A program made the translations under genes and the position numbers. Shown here in pieces: positions 8,095-17,147 of a stretch of DNA of 64,000 nucleotides. This stretch comes from Acidimicrobiales bacterium (GTDB lineage: Bacteria > Actinomycetota > Acidimicrobiia > Acidimicrobiales > MedAcidi-G1). Below the pieces are notes generated by a model. The model was not told where the DNA came from. It searched no databases and was given only the letters and a program-made list of their open reading frames with translations. The first letter of the stretch is position 1; each line of letters starts with the position of its first letter. The stretch is from contig JAKURY010000003.1 of NCBI GenBank assembly GCA_022452145.1, positions 98,986 to 162,985 of the forward strand, in the 5' to 3' direction.

Positions 8095-8451
8095 TCAGCG
8101 CCCGCGACGCCGGTCCATGACGTGGAGGCCGATCGCCACGATTACGAGGGTGGTGCCCAGCATGAGACGGAACGCGGCCCGGCCCCCACAGTCCACGGTG
8201 GTGGGGGCCATCGGGTCGTCGGCCTGCGGGCGGGGCGTCGAGTAGGCGTCGGCGGTGGGACGGTCCTCGACGAAGGCGCCCACCAGCGGAGTACGGCAAC
8301 CCAGCTCGGGGGTGGACTCGAACGAGAAGGGAGCGCCACCTGGAAGCGGTCGGGTGAACGGGGCCACGGCGATCCAGAGGCCGAGTACCAGTAGGGTCAG
8401 GGCGGTCCACCGGCGTCGGGAGGACCTTCGTCGGGTGGGGGACCGGTACAT
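8095..8451 (-). CDS. Two-pass membrane protein, unknown
   Basis: 118 residues, family not recognised. An Arg-rich N-terminus (RSPTRRRSSRRRW) precedes a hydrophobic helix (about 15-32); a soluble loop of about 55 residues contains two Cys that could form a disulfide; a second helix (about 92-110) ends in a basic tail. Topology would place the loop outside the cell. Leaderless start: TAGGCT nine bases before the ATG. It heads a run of minus-strand genes with the GNAT-like gene. Confidence 0.65.
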   Translation of the reverse strand: MYRSPTRRRSSRRRWTALTLLVLGLWIAVAPFTRPLPGGAPFSFESTPELGCRTPLVGAFVEDRPTADAYSTPRPQADDPMAPTTVDCGGRAAFRLMLGTTLVIVAIGLHVMDRRRGR

Positions 8452-8460
8452 GGGGTGCCG

Positions 8461-8466
8461 AGCCTA
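8461..8466 (-). promoter_or_regulatory. Leaderless -10 hexamer for the 118-residue membrane protein
   Basis: TAGGCT on the minus strand, 9-base spacer to the ATG at 8451. Confidence 0.55.
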
Positions 8467-8500
8467 CCGGGGGCCTCCGGACCGGTCGTCGGCGCACCGG

Positions 8501-8506
8501 TACCCT
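8501..8506 (+). promoter_or_regulatory. Leaderless -10 hexamer for the second SGNH hydrolase
   Basis: TACCCT with an 8-base spacer to the ATG at 8515. This supports 8515 over an in-frame GTG at 8455. Confidence 0.55.
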
Positions 8507-8514
8507 CGGTCTCC

Positions 8515-9339
8515 ATGTTCTCGGGCCGCAACGTCGACGATCCCGCCGCAGGGCCAGGGGTGGGTCGTTCCGTCCTCCGGAGGTGGTTCCCCATGGTCGT
8601 CCTCCTGCTGGCGATCCTCCTCTCCCTGTTAGTCGCGACCACCGGTGGCGCCGATCGCCTGCGGGTGGTCACCATCGGGGACAGCGTGGCGTTCGATGGC
8701 GATCCGGGGATCCGTGCGGCCCTGGAGGCCACAGGCGCCGCCCGGGTCGACACCAGGTCGTTCGGTGGGGTGGGCCTGCTGCGACCCGGGTTCGACGACT
8801 ACCTCGACGACATCCTGGACGGCGGACCGGAGGTCGTGGTCGTCATGTTGGGAGGATGGGACCTGGACGGGCTCGTCGCCGACCCCGCCGCCTATGGACG
8901 GCGTCTGGACGACGTGGCCGACCGAATGGCCGGGCGAGGGGCCACCGTGCTCTGGCTGGGAATGCCACCCGCTCCTCCGCGCGAGGGAATCGAAGCGGCG
9001 CGCCGGGTCGCCAACGGACAGTTCGCTGCACTGGCCGGGCGTCGTTCCGACGTCCGCTACCTGGACACCGGGCTGGCTCTGGGAGGCCCGGGCGGTGGCT
9101 TCGCCCGGTTCCGGGTAGGCCTGGGAGGAACGGTGGTCCAGGTGCGCAAGGTCCGTGGCGGATGGGACGACGGCCACCTCTGTCCGGGGGGAGCGGCCCT
9201 GCTGGGCGACCTGGTGCTCGGCGCCCTTCGGGCCGACCACGACATCGGCGATCCGTCGGAGCGGTGGTGGGAGGACGCCTGGACCAGCGATGCCCGCTAC
9301 GACGATCCGCCCGGGGGCTGCGACGCGTCTGTCGACTGA
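8515..9339 (+). CDS. Membrane-anchored SGNH hydrolase-like protein
   Basis: 274 residues from ATG 8515. A signal-anchor helix lies at about residues 24-44, followed by an extracytoplasmic SGNH domain: VVTIGDSVAFDG carries the nucleophile Ser, VVMLGGWDLDG replaces the usual Gly-x-Asn block with Gly-Gly-Trp, and WDDGHLCPGG supplies the Asp/His pair. The altered second block resembles that of the 4851-6026 paralogue only weakly, so substrate or activity may differ. Its 3' end overlaps the convergent glycosyltransferase gene by 43 bases. Confidence 0.75.
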   Translation: MFSGRNVDDPAAGPGVGRSVLRRWFPMVVLLLAILLSLLVATTGGADRLRVVTIGDSVAFDGDPGIRAALEATGAARVDTRSFGGVGLLRPGFDDYLDDILDGGPEVVVVMLGGWDLDGLVADPAAYGRRLDDVADRMAGRGATVLWLGMPPAPPREGIEAARRVANGQFAALAGRRSDVRYLDTGLALGGPGGGFARFRVGLGGTVVQVRKVRGGWDDGHLCPGGAALLGDLVLGALRADHDIGDPSERWWEDAWTSDARYDDPPGGCDASVD

Positions 9340-10694
9340 AGCGGTTGTACCGGCTCCGGCTGGCGCAGGTCCACCAGGGCGTCGACGGCGACGGCGGCAA
9401 GGATAACGAGGGACGTCTCGGCGGCCGTCCGGTACCTGGTGGTGCCGAAGGCCGTGGCGGCCGTGAACGTGGCGATCGGAATCCAGGCGGCTAGCACAAG
9501 CAGGGGTCCTCGCCGTCGGCGGACCAACTCCATGCCGGCAACTGCCAGCGGCACCAGGACGACGAACTGGGCCAAGCCCAGGAGCGACACGGCCATGGAC
9601 CTGCGATCCACGTGCACGTCCCGCCGGAGCTGGCCGATGGGTTCGTAGACGCCCCACATCCGGCCGATCCGGACCGGGACCACGACGCTGAGCAGGCGTG
9701 AACGGTTGGCGGCGATGTAGGCGGAGGCCCGCTCCCGTACGACCATGTCGCGCTCGTACTCGCCCAGGACCTGACCCTCCGGACCGTACGGCGGTGGGTT
9801 CCCGCACGAGATCTGCCAGTACCCGAGGTCCGGTCCGTAGTACGTCTGATCGCAATTGGCCTGGACCAGCACGGTGCCGATCCCATTGGAGAATAGGACC
9901 GGGGCGTCGTAGGTGGTGATGTTGCGTATGAACCAGGGCGCGCAGAGGAGCAGTGAGGCGGCCCCGCAGAGGGTGTAGCGCACCACCTTCTCCCGCCATC
10001 CGAGCTGCGACCGCAGGAGGATCACGGCGGCGACCACCGGGAGGAAGAGTGCCAGCTCGGCACGGGTGAGGGCCGCCAGGCCGCCCACCAGGCCCAGCAG
10101 CAGAGCGGCGCATCGGGTGGGTTCCCGCCAGAAGCGGACACCGACCAGCATGGTCGCCGCGGCCATGGCGATGGCCGCCGTCTCGGCCATGAGCAGGCCG
10201 TCGTTGACCCAGATGAAGGCGTACCCGGCGGTGGCGGTCGCCGCCAGCAGGCCAACCCGTTCGGACCGGACCTCGCGACCCAGCAGGCCCATCAGGACGA
10301 TGGCGGGGGTGCCCAGGGCGACCGACACCACCTGTTGCTGGAAGACCGTGGTGAACCCGAGGAAGGAGAAGGCACCCAGCAGCATTGTCCAGACGGGTGG
10401 ATGCCCGGCGGTCGGCTCGAGGTGGCCGATCGGCGTCTCCACCACGATCTCTCCCGAGTCCAGGGGGACGACGTCGACGGCACCGAAGTAGTGGCGGAAG
10501 GGTTCGGGGAAGCCCAGGCCGTCGCTAAAGAGGTTGGATGCCAGGTGGTAGCCGGCAGCGTCACCGCTGAGGGGGTTGTCGGCGGCGATCAGGAACAGGT
10601 GGGCGAGGCGGACGAGGAGGCCCAGGACGGTGAGGGCGGCCAGTCGTCCGCCGAAGGTGGTGGGGAGCCGGAACGTGCTCCGCCGGGAACTCAC
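9297..10694 (-). CDS. Polytopic glycosyltransferase (GT-C fold, ArnT/PMT-like), copy A
   Basis: 465 residues with about ten hydrophobic helices. The first periplasmic loop has the conserved acidic residue of GT-C enzymes (NPLSGDAAGYH), and HLEPTAGHPP plus WVNDGLLMAE follow; these use lipid-phosphate sugars outside the membrane. The late periplasmic region contains NCDQTYYG and RMWGVYEPIGQLR, both shared with the copy B protein at 11575-12963, so the two are paralogues. GTG start at 10694 overlaps the deacetylase stop (GTGA). Last gene of a four-gene minus-strand operon. Confidence 0.85.
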   Translation of the reverse strand: MSSRRSTFRLPTTFGGRLAALTVLGLLVRLAHLFLIAADNPLSGDAAGYHLASNLFSDGLGFPEPFRHYFGAVDVVPLDSGEIVVETPIGHLEPTAGHPPVWTMLLGAFSFLGFTTVFQQQVVSVALGTPAIVLMGLLGREVRSERVGLLAATATAGYAFIWVNDGLLMAETAAIAMAAATMLVGVRFWREPTRCAALLLGLVGGLAALTRAELALFLPVVAAVILLRSQLGWREKVVRYTLCGAASLLLCAPWFIRNITTYDAPVLFSNGIGTVLVQANCDQTYYGPDLGYWQISCGNPPPYGPEGQVLGEYERDMVVRERASAYIAANRSRLLSVVVPVRIGRMWGVYEPIGQLRRDVHVDRRSMAVSLLGLAQFVVLVPLAVAGMELVRRRRGPLLVLAAWIPIATFTAATAFGTTRYRTAAETSLVILAAVAVDALVDLRQPEPVQPLQSTDASQPPGGSS

Positions 10695-11575
10695 CGTCCG
10701 CGGAGCCGGCCGTTGGCCCAACGGGCGACCGGTCCGAGCTGAGGTGTCCGGGTCGGATCCACCTCCGGAAGGTCCCGACCGGCGAGGGCCGCCGCCACCT
10801 CGCAGAGTGGGGGAGCCACCGGCTCCTCGAGGAGGCGACGAACCTTGCTCTCCATGCGTGACCGTCGCAGCCACGCGATCCGGCTGGCCAGCATGCCGAT
10901 GTGGTCGTGCAGGTGGAACGCCTCGTCGGAGTCGAACTCCCAGGGATGGCAGTAGGCCCACAACGCCTCCTCCGGAGCTGCCCGCCGGAGGCCGATCCGA
11001 CGGACTGCCGCCGGTAGCAGGCGGAGGTACGTGCCCCCCAGGTAGGGGATGTCCAGGCCGCCGAAGCCCACCATCGGGCACGGGAGCTCCAGCGGGCCGC
11101 CCGACCACCGGAACGGGCGTCGGGGCAGGCCGGCCCAGCCGTAGAGGGGGCTGGGTCCAGGCAGCACGCTGGATGAGTAGGTGAAACCGGCCTCGGCGAT
11201 GAGGGGAACAGCCCAGGCCGACGCCGGGACCAGCGACATCATCGGGGCCCGGTAGCCGGAGACCTCCTGTCCGGAAAGGTCCTGGAGCAGGTTACGGCCC
11301 CGCCTGATGGCGGCGAGGAACTCCGCCGGTCGCTGCGTGGGAATCGGGACGTGGGACCAGGAGTGGAGTCCGATCTCGTGGCCTTCGCCGGCGGCCCGCC
11401 TGACCATCCCCGGCCGCCGCTCCGCCAGGTCGCCGACCACGTAGACCGATGCCCGGACATCGGCGGCGGCCAGCAGGTCGAGGACCTGGTGGGTCATGGT
11501 GACCACGCGTTCCGGGAGGTCGGGGGTGGGCCGGAGGTCCTCGACGTCCATGGTGATGGTGACGGCGGGGGGCAT
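10691..11575 (-). CDS. Polysaccharide deacetylase (NodB homology)
   Basis: 294 residues. Metal-binding motifs are intact: ITMDVEDL (catalytic and metal Asp), HSWSHV (His-x3-His) and GYRAP. An Asp/His-containing tail (AYCHPWEFD) matches the last NodB motif. No signal peptide is evident, so it likely acts on cytoplasmic or membrane-linked N-acetyl sugars, as in intermediates of surface glycan synthesis. It is nested between two paralogous GT-C genes and overlaps both by 1-4 bases, so it should be coexpressed with them. Confidence 0.9.
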   Translation of the reverse strand: MPPAVTITMDVEDLRPTPDLPERVVTMTHQVLDLLAAADVRASVYVVGDLAERRPGMVRRAAGEGHEIGLHSWSHVPIPTQRPAEFLAAIRRGRNLLQDLSGQEVSGYRAPMMSLVPASAWAVPLIAEAGFTYSSSVLPGPSPLYGWAGLPRRPFRWSGGPLELPCPMVGFGGLDIPYLGGTYLRLLPAAVRRIGLRRAAPEEALWAYCHPWEFDSDEAFHLHDHIGMLASRIAWLRRSRMESKVRRLLEEPVAPPLCEVAAALAGRDLPEVDPTRTPQLGPVARWANGRLRGR

Positions 11576-12963
11576 CAGGCGAGCCTATGTACAGCGGTCC
11601 GGCGGTCCCGGAAGCGGCGGATCGCCACCGCGGCCAGCAGCACGAGGACCACGTCCGTGGGGACCCTGTAGCGGGTCGCCCCGAGCGTGAGGGCGGCGAC
11701 CAGGGTGCCGACCAGCGGGATGGCCAGGAGCGGTAGGAGTCCCTGGCCCCGTCGCCACAGCCACGCGGCGCCAGCCGCGGCGAGGGGAACCGAGGCGTAG
11801 AACTGCGCCAGGCCCAGGACCGAGAGCCGGAACTCCCGACCTTCCACGAGGATGTCGGCGCGCAACTGCTGGATCGGGGCGTAGACGCCCCAGAACCGTC
11901 CTACCCGCTTCGGGACCACGTGGGTGACGAGGCGGCCCGGATGGTCGGTCAGGTAGTCGAGGCCCCGCTGCCGGTACACGAGGTCGCGTTCGGATTCGTC
12001 TCCCGGCGTGCCGTCGCTGCGGAGTGGCTGGGGGAGGCCGCACTCGAATTCCCAGGAGCCCTGCTTGTCCCCGTAGTAGGTGGCGTCGCAGTTGGTCTGG
12101 GCCAACAGGATCCCGGTGCCGTTGGTGAGCAGCACGGGCTCCTCGAAGGTCCTCATGTTTCGGACCACCCACGGTGCCAGGACCGCTCCGGCTATCAGCC
12201 CGATGGTCGCGTAATGCATCAGCCGGCGTCGGTGGTCGATCCCGGGTGACCGCAGGACCGGCCACGCCAACACGGGCAGGGCGAGCAGCACCTCGGCGCG
12301 GACCAGGGCCGTCAGGCCGCCGACCAGGCCCAGCAGGAGGAGCCACCGTCGGTCGGGCGACCGCTGGACCAGGACGGCGCATCCCACCAGGAGGGCGGTT
12401 CCGGAGACCACCAGGCTCTCCGACATGACCAGGCCGTCGTTCAGCCAGAGGCATGCGTGGACGGCGGCCAGCGCTGCGGCGACCAGCCCGGTCCGGGGTC
12501 CGTCCAGCATCCGGCCGGCCCAGCCGACGGCGGCGATCCCGGCTGCCCCGACAATGGCCCCGAGCATCTGGTGGGCGGTCACGCCGGTGAAGCCCAGCAT
12601 CGAGGCGAACCCGAGCACCACCACCCACAACGGAGGGTGGCCGGCGGTCGGTTCGACGTGACCGACGGGCAGCGCCGTGTTGGCCGTGGTCCCGATGGTC
12701 GAGGGATCGGCTGCGAACAGGTACTCCTGGGCGCCACCGTGGAGGTACCGGTAGGGCTCGGTGAAGCCCAGGCCGTCGGCGAGGAGGTTCGCAGCCTGGT
12801 GGTAGTAGACGCCGTCCCCGGACAGCGGGTCGCCCCGCTCGACCAGCAGGACGTAGGCCACCCGCAGGATGAGCCCCAGCGTGACGATGATCGAGAGCCT
12901 GCGGGCGAAGTCCCGGTCGCGTCTGGCCACCGCCTCGCCGGGGTGGGTGGAGGGGAGCGACAC
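11575..12963 (-). CDS. Polytopic glycosyltransferase (GT-C fold, ArnT/PMT-like), copy B
   Basis: 462 residues, about ten transmembrane helices. It shares with copy A the acidic loop (DPLSGDGVYYH), HVEPTAGHPP, LNDGLVMSE, the periplasmic NCDATYYG and RFWGVYAPIQQLR. The pair likely transfers related sugars from polyprenyl-phosphate carriers onto one acceptor. The ATG lies two bases after the stop of the upstream flavoprotein gene and the TGA shares a base with the deacetylase ATG. Confidence 0.85.
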   Translation of the reverse strand: MSLPSTHPGEAVARRDRDFARRLSIIVTLGLILRVAYVLLVERGDPLSGDGVYYHQAANLLADGLGFTEPYRYLHGGAQEYLFAADPSTIGTTANTALPVGHVEPTAGHPPLWVVVLGFASMLGFTGVTAHQMLGAIVGAAGIAAVGWAGRMLDGPRTGLVAAALAAVHACLWLNDGLVMSESLVVSGTALLVGCAVLVQRSPDRRWLLLLGLVGGLTALVRAEVLLALPVLAWPVLRSPGIDHRRRLMHYATIGLIAGAVLAPWVVRNMRTFEEPVLLTNGTGILLAQTNCDATYYGDKQGSWEFECGLPQPLRSDGTPGDESERDLVYRQRGLDYLTDHPGRLVTHVVPKRVGRFWGVYAPIQQLRADILVEGREFRLSVLGLAQFYASVPLAAAGAAWLWRRGQGLLPLLAIPLVGTLVAALTLGATRYRVPTDVVLVLLAAVAIRRFRDRRTAVHRLA

Positions 12964-12965
12964 GG

Positions 12966-14435
12966 TCAGCTTCCGACAGCGTCGGTCGGCCGGAGCTCCT
13001 CGTGGTAGTCCTCCTCCACGTTCACCTGCCAGATGTCGTGCGAGGCTCCGAGCAGGTTCTCGACGGTCAGCATGGCGGTGTACATGGAGTGGTCCTGGTT
13101 GTTGTACCGGTGCATGCCGTTGCGACCCACCGGGTGGACGTTGCGCGCATGGGCTTCCAGCCAGTCCCGGAGAACCGCCACGTTGGCCTGGTAGTTGGCG
13201 TCGTACATCGGATACGCCTTCGCCATCCGGACCACGTAGCCGGCCTCGACACGGTCCGGGTCCAGGAGGCCGAGTCGCTCCATCTCTACCTTCCCACGCG
13301 ACACCAGGTCCTCGTCGGTGGCCGTCCAGAGGTCGTCGCCCTCGTCGACGAAGTACTCCAGGCCCAGGCAGGTCCTTCCCTCCTTGACGAGGTGGGGCGA
13401 CCAGCGGCCGAAGTTCTGGACCCGTCCGACCCGTACCTCCGGGGAGTGGATGTATATCCAGTTGTCCTCGAAGCCGTCCTCGTCGGGTATCACCAGCGCC
13501 ACGGTGAGGAAGTCGCGGTAGCCGATGCCGTCAGCCGCCAGGCGCACGTGGTTGGGTATCGGCGGGTCCATGGCCAGGAGGAGGTGGGGGAGGGGCATCG
13601 AGGAGATGACGTGGCTGGCCGGGAACACGGCCGGGCCGTCGGGCCCGTCCGCCTCCACCTGGTGGGCCAGGCCGTCGGCGTGTCGAATGCGGCGGACCGG
13701 GTGCTCGAGGAGCACCTCGGATCCCTGGCCTACGACCAGCTCGTGGCACCGCTCCCACATCATCCCCGGTCCGTACCTCGGGTACTCGAATTCCTCGATA
13801 AGGCTGGTGATGTCCTTCTGGTTCCGGCGGGGCATCAGGGAGTTCAGGACGGCGCTGAACAGGGAGAGGTTCTTGATCCTCTGGGCGGCCCAGTCGGCCT
13901 GGATCTCGTCGGCGGGCACCCCCCAGACCTTCTCGGTGTAGGTCTTGAAGAAGGTGCGGTACAGGCGCCATCCGAAGCGGCTGGCGGTCCACCCCTCGAA
14001 GGAGGTGAGGTCGCGGGGCGGGCGGATCCGGACCCAGACGTAGGAGAGCACGCAGCGGACGGCCTCGAGAACACCCAGGTTGCGGAGGGCGTTCATGGCC
14101 CGCAGCGGGTAGTCGTAGAATTTGCCCTTGTAGAAGATCCGGCTCATGCGGGGTCGGACCAGGAAGTCGTCGGGCTCCAGGATCTCGTGCCAGAGGTCCG
14201 ACACGGCACGGACCTTGGTGAAGAACCGGTGGCCCCCGATGTCGAAGCGCCAGCCGTCGCGTACGGCTGTTCGGCTGATGCCGCCTACGACCGTGTCGGC
14301 CTCCAGCACGGTGGCCAGGACGCCTGCCTTCCCGAGTTGGTAGGCGGCGGTCAGCCCTGCCGGCCCGGCGCCGACGATTACCGGCTGCAGGTGGTCGGGT
14401 GACGGTTCGCGGCGGGTGTACGGGGGCGTGCTCAT
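12966..14435 (-). CDS. FAD-dependent oxidoreductase, UDP-galactopyranose mutase-like
   Basis: 489 residues. VIVGAGPAGLTAAYQ near residue 20 is the FAD Rossmann motif, followed by GGISRTAVRDGWRFDIGGH, the second dinucleotide loop typical of the amine-oxidase/UGM superfamily. The C-terminal NGMHRYNNQDHSMYTAM closes the FAD site. Such genes recur in actinobacterial glycan clusters and may convert sugar-nucleotide ring forms or act on lipid-linked sugars; the exact reaction is unproven. ATG at 14435 was chosen because it directly precedes the conserved domain. Heads the four-gene operon 14435-9297. Confidence 0.82.
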   Translation of the reverse strand: MSTPPYTRREPSPDHLQPVIVGAGPAGLTAAYQLGKAGVLATVLEADTVVGGISRTAVRDGWRFDIGGHRFFTKVRAVSDLWHEILEPDDFLVRPRMSRIFYKGKFYDYPLRAMNALRNLGVLEAVRCVLSYVWVRIRPPRDLTSFEGWTASRFGWRLYRTFFKTYTEKVWGVPADEIQADWAAQRIKNLSLFSAVLNSLMPRRNQKDITSLIEEFEYPRYGPGMMWERCHELVVGQGSEVLLEHPVRRIRHADGLAHQVEADGPDGPAVFPASHVISSMPLPHLLLAMDPPIPNHVRLAADGIGYRDFLTVALVIPDEDGFEDNWIYIHSPEVRVGRVQNFGRWSPHLVKEGRTCLGLEYFVDEGDDLWTATDEDLVSRGKVEMERLGLLDPDRVEAGYVVRMAKAYPMYDANYQANVAVLRDWLEAHARNVHPVGRNGMHRYNNQDHSMYTAMLTVENLLGASHDIWQVNVEEDYHEELRPTDAVGS

Positions 14436-14515
14436 CTGTGGGAGGGAGAGTCCGGACCGGCCTGGCGACGATCGGGCACGGACCGAGCGTACCGGACTCC
14501 TCCCGGGACCGAAGG

Positions 14516-14521
14516 TACGCT
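14516..14521 (+). promoter_or_regulatory. Leaderless -10 hexamer for the 505-residue glycosyltransferase
   Basis: TACGCT with an 8-base spacer to the GTG at 14530. Confidence 0.55.
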
Positions 14522-14529
14522 CCTGCGCC

Positions 14530-16047
14530 GTGGAGGAGGCCGCTCGGACCCGCTGGATCGTTGCCATGGTGGCCGTCGCCGTGGTCGGCGGGCTGGTGCT
14601 TCGCTTCCTTCCGGCGTCTCCCATGTGGCTGGACGAGGCGATCTCGGCCTCCCTGGCCGAGGAGGCCCGTCGTGGCTGGTCGCCCCTTGTGGAGGCCCTC
14701 CGACACGACGGACACCCGCCGCTCTACTACGTCCTTCTGGCCATCTGGACCACCGTGTTGGGCGACGGGGATGTGGCGGTCAGGTCCTTCTCCGGCGTCC
14801 TCGGCGTGGTCTCGCTGCCGCTGGTGTGGATGGTGGCCCGTCGCCACCTCGACCGTACGGGCGCCCTGCTCGCCCTTGGGGTGATGGCATCCAGCCCGTT
14901 CGCCATCCGGTACGCGACCGAGGCCCGGATGTACCTGCTGCTCCTGGTCCTACTACTGGCGGGACACCTCGTCGTCGTCCGTGCGTGGGCGTCACCGTCG
15001 ACCGGCCGCCTCGCTGGGGTCGCGGCGGTCGCCGCAGCGCTGCTGCTCACGCACTACTGGTCGCTCTTCCTGATGGCGGTGGTCGGGGTCGGCCTCCTGT
15101 TGGTCGGACGTCGCAGGGACAGGGAGCGGGCATTCCGGTTGGCCGGAGCCCTTGCCGCCGGCGGCGTGGCCTTCCTGCCCTGGCTGCCGGTCTTCCTCGA
15201 CCAGCTGGCCCACACCGGTACGCCGTGGTCGCCTGCGCCCCGCCCCACGGTGGTGGCAGCCCTCACCCTCGAGGCCTACGGGGGTGGTCGGGGCTCGGAG
15301 GCGCTGCTGGTCGCAGTCGTCCTGTCCGTCCTCGTCGTCCTCGGTGTCGGAACCCGTAGTGGCGCCTCCGGCGCACTGGTCGGCTGGACGGACCGGGGTT
15401 GGCTCCGGGTGGCCGTCGGCATCGGGCTGGCGACCATGCTGCTGGGAGCTGCCGTAAGCCTGGCCACCGACACCGCCTTTCAGGGGCGCTACGGGGTCTT
15501 TGCCCTGGTGCCGGTGGTCCTTGCTGCTGCAGTGGGCCTGCGGCACCTACCCGGTACCGGATCCGTGTTCGTCCTGGCGCTCCTGGTCCTCCTCTCCGGA
15601 GTCTCAGTGGCCCGCGAGCTTGGCCGGGACCGGACCCAGGTGGGGGTGGCTGCCCAGGCGATCCTGGACGATGGCGCTGCCACCGACGTGGTCGTGTTCT
15701 GCCCGGACCAGTTGGCGCCGGCAGGACACCGCCTGTTGGCCGATCGCTTCGTGACCCTCTCCCACCCGATGCTGGACGACGGTCGACGGGTCGACTGGGC
15801 GAACTACGCCAGGCGGAATGCGTCGGTCGACGTCGCCTCGGTGGCCGACGGGATCGTGCTCCGGGCAGGACATGGTGCCACGGTTTGGCTGGTCTGGATG
15901 GACGGGTACGAGACCATGGGTGGACAGTGCGGGGATCTCCGCCAGGCCTTGGTGGAACGCCTGGGTCGGCCCACGAAGGTGGTCCGTGCCGATGGCGATG
16001 CCTTCGACGATGCGGCCAACCTCTCGCGCTTCCCAGGTCGTCCGTGA
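14530..16047 (+). CDS. Polytopic mannosyltransferase-like glycosyltransferase (GT39/GT83-like)
   Basis: 505 residues with about eleven hydrophobic helices. Early loop MWLDEAISASLAEEARRG carries the conserved Asp-Glu of GT-C enzymes, and DGHPPLYYV is the following signature. The C-terminal soluble part (about 400-505) is extracytoplasmic and ends with a Cys-containing segment. GTG start supported by an upstream TACGCT. Its TGA overlaps the GTG of the next gene, indicating a two-gene operon of membrane sugar transferases divergent from the flavoprotein operon. Confidence 0.85.
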   Translation: MEEAARTRWIVAMVAVAVVGGLVLRFLPASPMWLDEAISASLAEEARRGWSPLVEALRHDGHPPLYYVLLAIWTTVLGDGDVAVRSFSGVLGVVSLPLVWMVARRHLDRTGALLALGVMASSPFAIRYATEARMYLLLLVLLLAGHLVVVRAWASPSTGRLAGVAAVAAALLLTHYWSLFLMAVVGVGLLLVGRRRDRERAFRLAGALAAGGVAFLPWLPVFLDQLAHTGTPWSPAPRPTVVAALTLEAYGGGRGSEALLVAVVLSVLVVLGVGTRSGASGALVGWTDRGWLRVAVGIGLATMLLGAAVSLATDTAFQGRYGVFALVPVVLAAAVGLRHLPGTGSVFVLALLVLLSGVSVARELGRDRTQVGVAAQAILDDGAATDVVVFCPDQLAPAGHRLLADRFVTLSHPMLDDGRRVDWANYARRNASVDVASVADGIVLRAGHGATVWLVWMDGYETMGGQCGDLRQALVERLGRPTKVVRADGDAFDDAANLSRFPGRP

Positions 16048-17147
16048 CCGGAGGTCGAGTCCGGCGGGCGAAAGACGACCTCCTTGTCGTCCTGCCCGCG
16101 TGGACGACGGCTCGGCTGCTGATCGCCGCGGCGTGGATCGCCGTCCACCTGGCGGGTGCCCGGGCGGACGGCGGTCCCCGACCGTCGACCCGCGGCCTCC
16201 TGGCATGGGATGGCGACTGGTACCAGTCGCTCCTCGTCCACGGCTACGACGGCGTGCCGACCGAGGGAGTGCGGTTCTTCCCTGGATACGTCCTGCTGGG
16301 ACGCCTCGCCGACGCTCTCCTTCCCGGCGGGCCGGCAGTGGCCCTCATCGTGGTGGCGAACCTCTCGGCGCTACTGGCAACGCTGCTGCTGCATCGCCTT
16401 GTGATGGCCGAGACGGGTGACAGGGCCACGGCGCGTCTGGCGGTCTGGGCGCTCTCGCTGTTCCCGTCGGCATTCGTCCTTGCCTGGGCCTACGGGGAGG
16501 GCCTCTTCCTGGCTCTGGCGGTCGGCGTGCTCCTGTCGGCCCGACGGGAGAGGTGGTGGTTGGTGGCCCTCCTGGCGCTGGCTGCCGGGCTGGTCCGCCC
16601 CACGGGGGCCCTGTTGGCCGTGCCGGTCCTGGCAGCGGTGTGGCGCCCGTCCACGGGGTCCGGTCGGCTCCCTGAACGGATTGCCGCCGTGGCCGGCGGA
16701 CCCATCGGTGTTGGCGTCTTCGTGTGGTGGGCCTCGGCGCACTTCGACCGGGCATTCATTCCGCTGAACGTGCAGCGAGAGCTCCGCGGCGACCCGGTGA
16801 ACCCGTTCCGTCGGCTGCTGGACGGGGTCGGTGACCTGTTCGGGAGCGAGACGATGGGCGATGGACTGCACGTCCTTGCCGTAGCCGCCCTGCTGGTCCT
16901 CTTGGTCGCGCTGGTGCGGTCGTGGCCGCGACGCTACGGCGCCTTCGCCGCGGCGTGCCTCCTGGTGGCGTTGGCAGCCGACAACCTCAACAGCATCGAG
17001 CGCTATGCCCTGAACGGGGTGCCGTTCGTACTCGGGGTGGCCACCCTGGCCGCACGTCCCCGCCTGGGCCCGCCTGTCATGGTCGTCTCGGCGATGGCGA
17101 TGGTGTCGCTGGCGGCCATGGCCTGGTGGGGGTCCTACGTCCCGTGA
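16044..17147 (+). CDS. PIG-V-like membrane mannosyltransferase
   Basis: 367 residues with eight to ten transmembrane segments. LAWDGDWYQSLLVHGYD in the first loop resembles the catalytic D-x-x-W-Y block of PIG-V and related alpha-mannosyltransferases, followed by RFFPGYVLLGR. Members use polyprenol-phosphate mannose on lipid-anchored acceptors. The GTG start overlaps the preceding stop, so it is translationally coupled. It is the last gene before the 800-bp stretch without genes. Confidence 0.8.
   Translation: MTGGRVRRAKDDLLVVLPAWTTARLLIAAAWIAVHLAGARADGGPRPSTRGLLAWDGDWYQSLLVHGYDGVPTEGVRFFPGYVLLGRLADALLPGGPAVALIVVANLSALLATLLLHRLVMAETGDRATARLAVWALSLFPSAFVLAWAYGEGLFLALAVGVLLSARRERWWLVALLALAAGLVRPTGALLAVPVLAAVWRPSTGSGRLPERIAAVAGGPIGVGVFVWWASAHFDRAFIPLNVQRELRGDPVNPFRRLLDGVGDLFGSETMGDGLHVLAVAALLVLLVALVRSWPRRYGAFAAACLLVALAADNLNSIERYALNGVPFVLGVATLAARPRLGPPVMVVSAMAMVSLAAMAWWGSYVP

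Noticed and set aside
8629..10113. 494-codon minus-strand open frame
   Set aside because: It runs across the plus-strand SGNH gene and the minus-strand GT-C gene in another frame and shows only Arg/Gly/Pro-rich sequence.
13002..14402. 466-codon plus-strand open frame
   Set aside because: It is the antisense frame of the FAD-dependent oxidoreductase, whose FAD motifs are unambiguous.
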